Below, piece after piece: positions 63,608 through 64,000 of a DNA stretch of 64,000 nucleotides (positions are counted from its first letter, which is position 1; every line of letters starts with the position of its first letter). The DNA lies in assembly GCA_019925095.2 (NCBI GenBank), contig CM034415.1, positions 9,800,833 to 9,864,832 of the forward strand, written 5' to 3'. Both the position numbers and the translations under genes were made by a program. Origin of the DNA: Dendrolimus kikuchii (Eukaryota; Arthropoda; Insecta; Lepidoptera; Lasiocampidae). Below the pieces are notes generated by a model. It was not told the DNA's origin and searched no databases. It saw nothing but the letters and a program-made list of their open reading frames with translations.

Positions 63608-64000
63608 TAAGGCTACGTTCCACTTGTGACTCACAATGCCCAAAATGCTCCGTCAGCCGTTCCACATAGCGATCACGATCGTTATGGTCGTGGCGAAAAT
63701 GTCACTAATGACGTCATAACTTTCGATCACGCAGCGCTCACGACCCATGTCAATAGGTGAGTCGAATAACCGTTCCACTTGAGTTTACAATTGTGACGCC
63801 CGCGTTCAAGTGGAATGGGAAAAATCGCGGTTGTAAGCGTGGTCGTTGTGAGCGTCATGTATGTAGCCTCAATATAACATAAAAAACCCGTATATAACAT
63901 TACCTACGTTCCACACGAGACTCGCAACGACCACGTTCACGACCGCAAATTTTCCCGTTCTACTTGTTCGCGGGCGTTACAATCATAAATTCTAGTGGAA
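63608..64000. mobile_element. MITE-like repeats with GTGGAACG motifs, cut by window end
   Basis: AAGGCTACGTTCCACTTGTG to GTCATGTATGTAGCCT forms one inverted unit (63609-63878), inverse of 8283-8495 in part. A second unit starts at 63899 (ACCTACGTTCCACACGAGAC) and runs off the window. Confidence 0.65.

Overview
The window looks like nuclear DNA of a moth or butterfly. The evidence is AT-rich sequence with very long introns, and dense families of lepidopteran-style elements: RTE LINEs with (CATA/TATG)n tails, short non-LTR elements ending in a GGTAACCGCTTTCCATC-type tail, Helitron-like copies ending in CTAGT, and mariner, hAT and Penelope relics. Species cannot be told from the sequence alone.

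One host gene is convincingly present. It is a five-exon EF-hand gene on the + strand, 11912-51628, whose conceptual product (211 aa) is a Kv channel-interacting protein (KChIP, neuronal calcium sensor superfamily). The exons are 11912-12067, 28098-28167, 30809-30879, 50274-50483 and 51500-51628. All junctions are GT-AG and the reading phases agree. The coding sequence is only 636 bases including the stop. The other 39 kb of the gene is intron (16.0, 2.6, 19.4 and 1.0 kb), nearly all of it built from transposable elements and satellites. Most long open frames in the window are reading frames through these repeats.

Layout. 1-11.8 kb: upstream flank with a 70-bp minisatellite, element A copies, RTE fragments, Helitron-like pieces and a solo-LTR-like repeat. 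12.1-28.1 kb: intron 1, with element A starting within a few bases of the exon 1 donor, LTR-like repeats, a disordered LINE-rich stretch at 14.7-18.2 kb, a foldback element with two insertions, and more RTE. 28.2-30.8 kb: intron 2, a nest of inverted-repeat element, RTE, element A and element B. 30.9-50.3 kb: intron 3, with a mariner nested in element A, a Harbinger-like element, a 2.6-kb 205-bp satellite with higher-order structure, a hAT element with an exact 8-bp duplication, and many further insertions. 50.5-51.5 kb: intron 4. 51.6-64 kb: 3' flank with a Penelope-like fragment (GIY-YIG domain), a 1.8-kb 31-bp minisatellite, a GC-rich patch and several inverted-repeat elements.

The transposon layers can often be ordered in time because many insertions keep target-site duplications (TSDs). 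I found no convincing new multi-gene system. The most interesting signals are the satellite higher-order repeats, the shared 3' tail between element A and a CR1/Jockey-like LINE, the splice-acceptor-like sequence carried by antisense element A, the nested elements, and a patchy collinear duplication at 15.7-18 kb. Names such as 'element A' and 'element B' are labels for families recognised by comparison inside this window. No database search was made.
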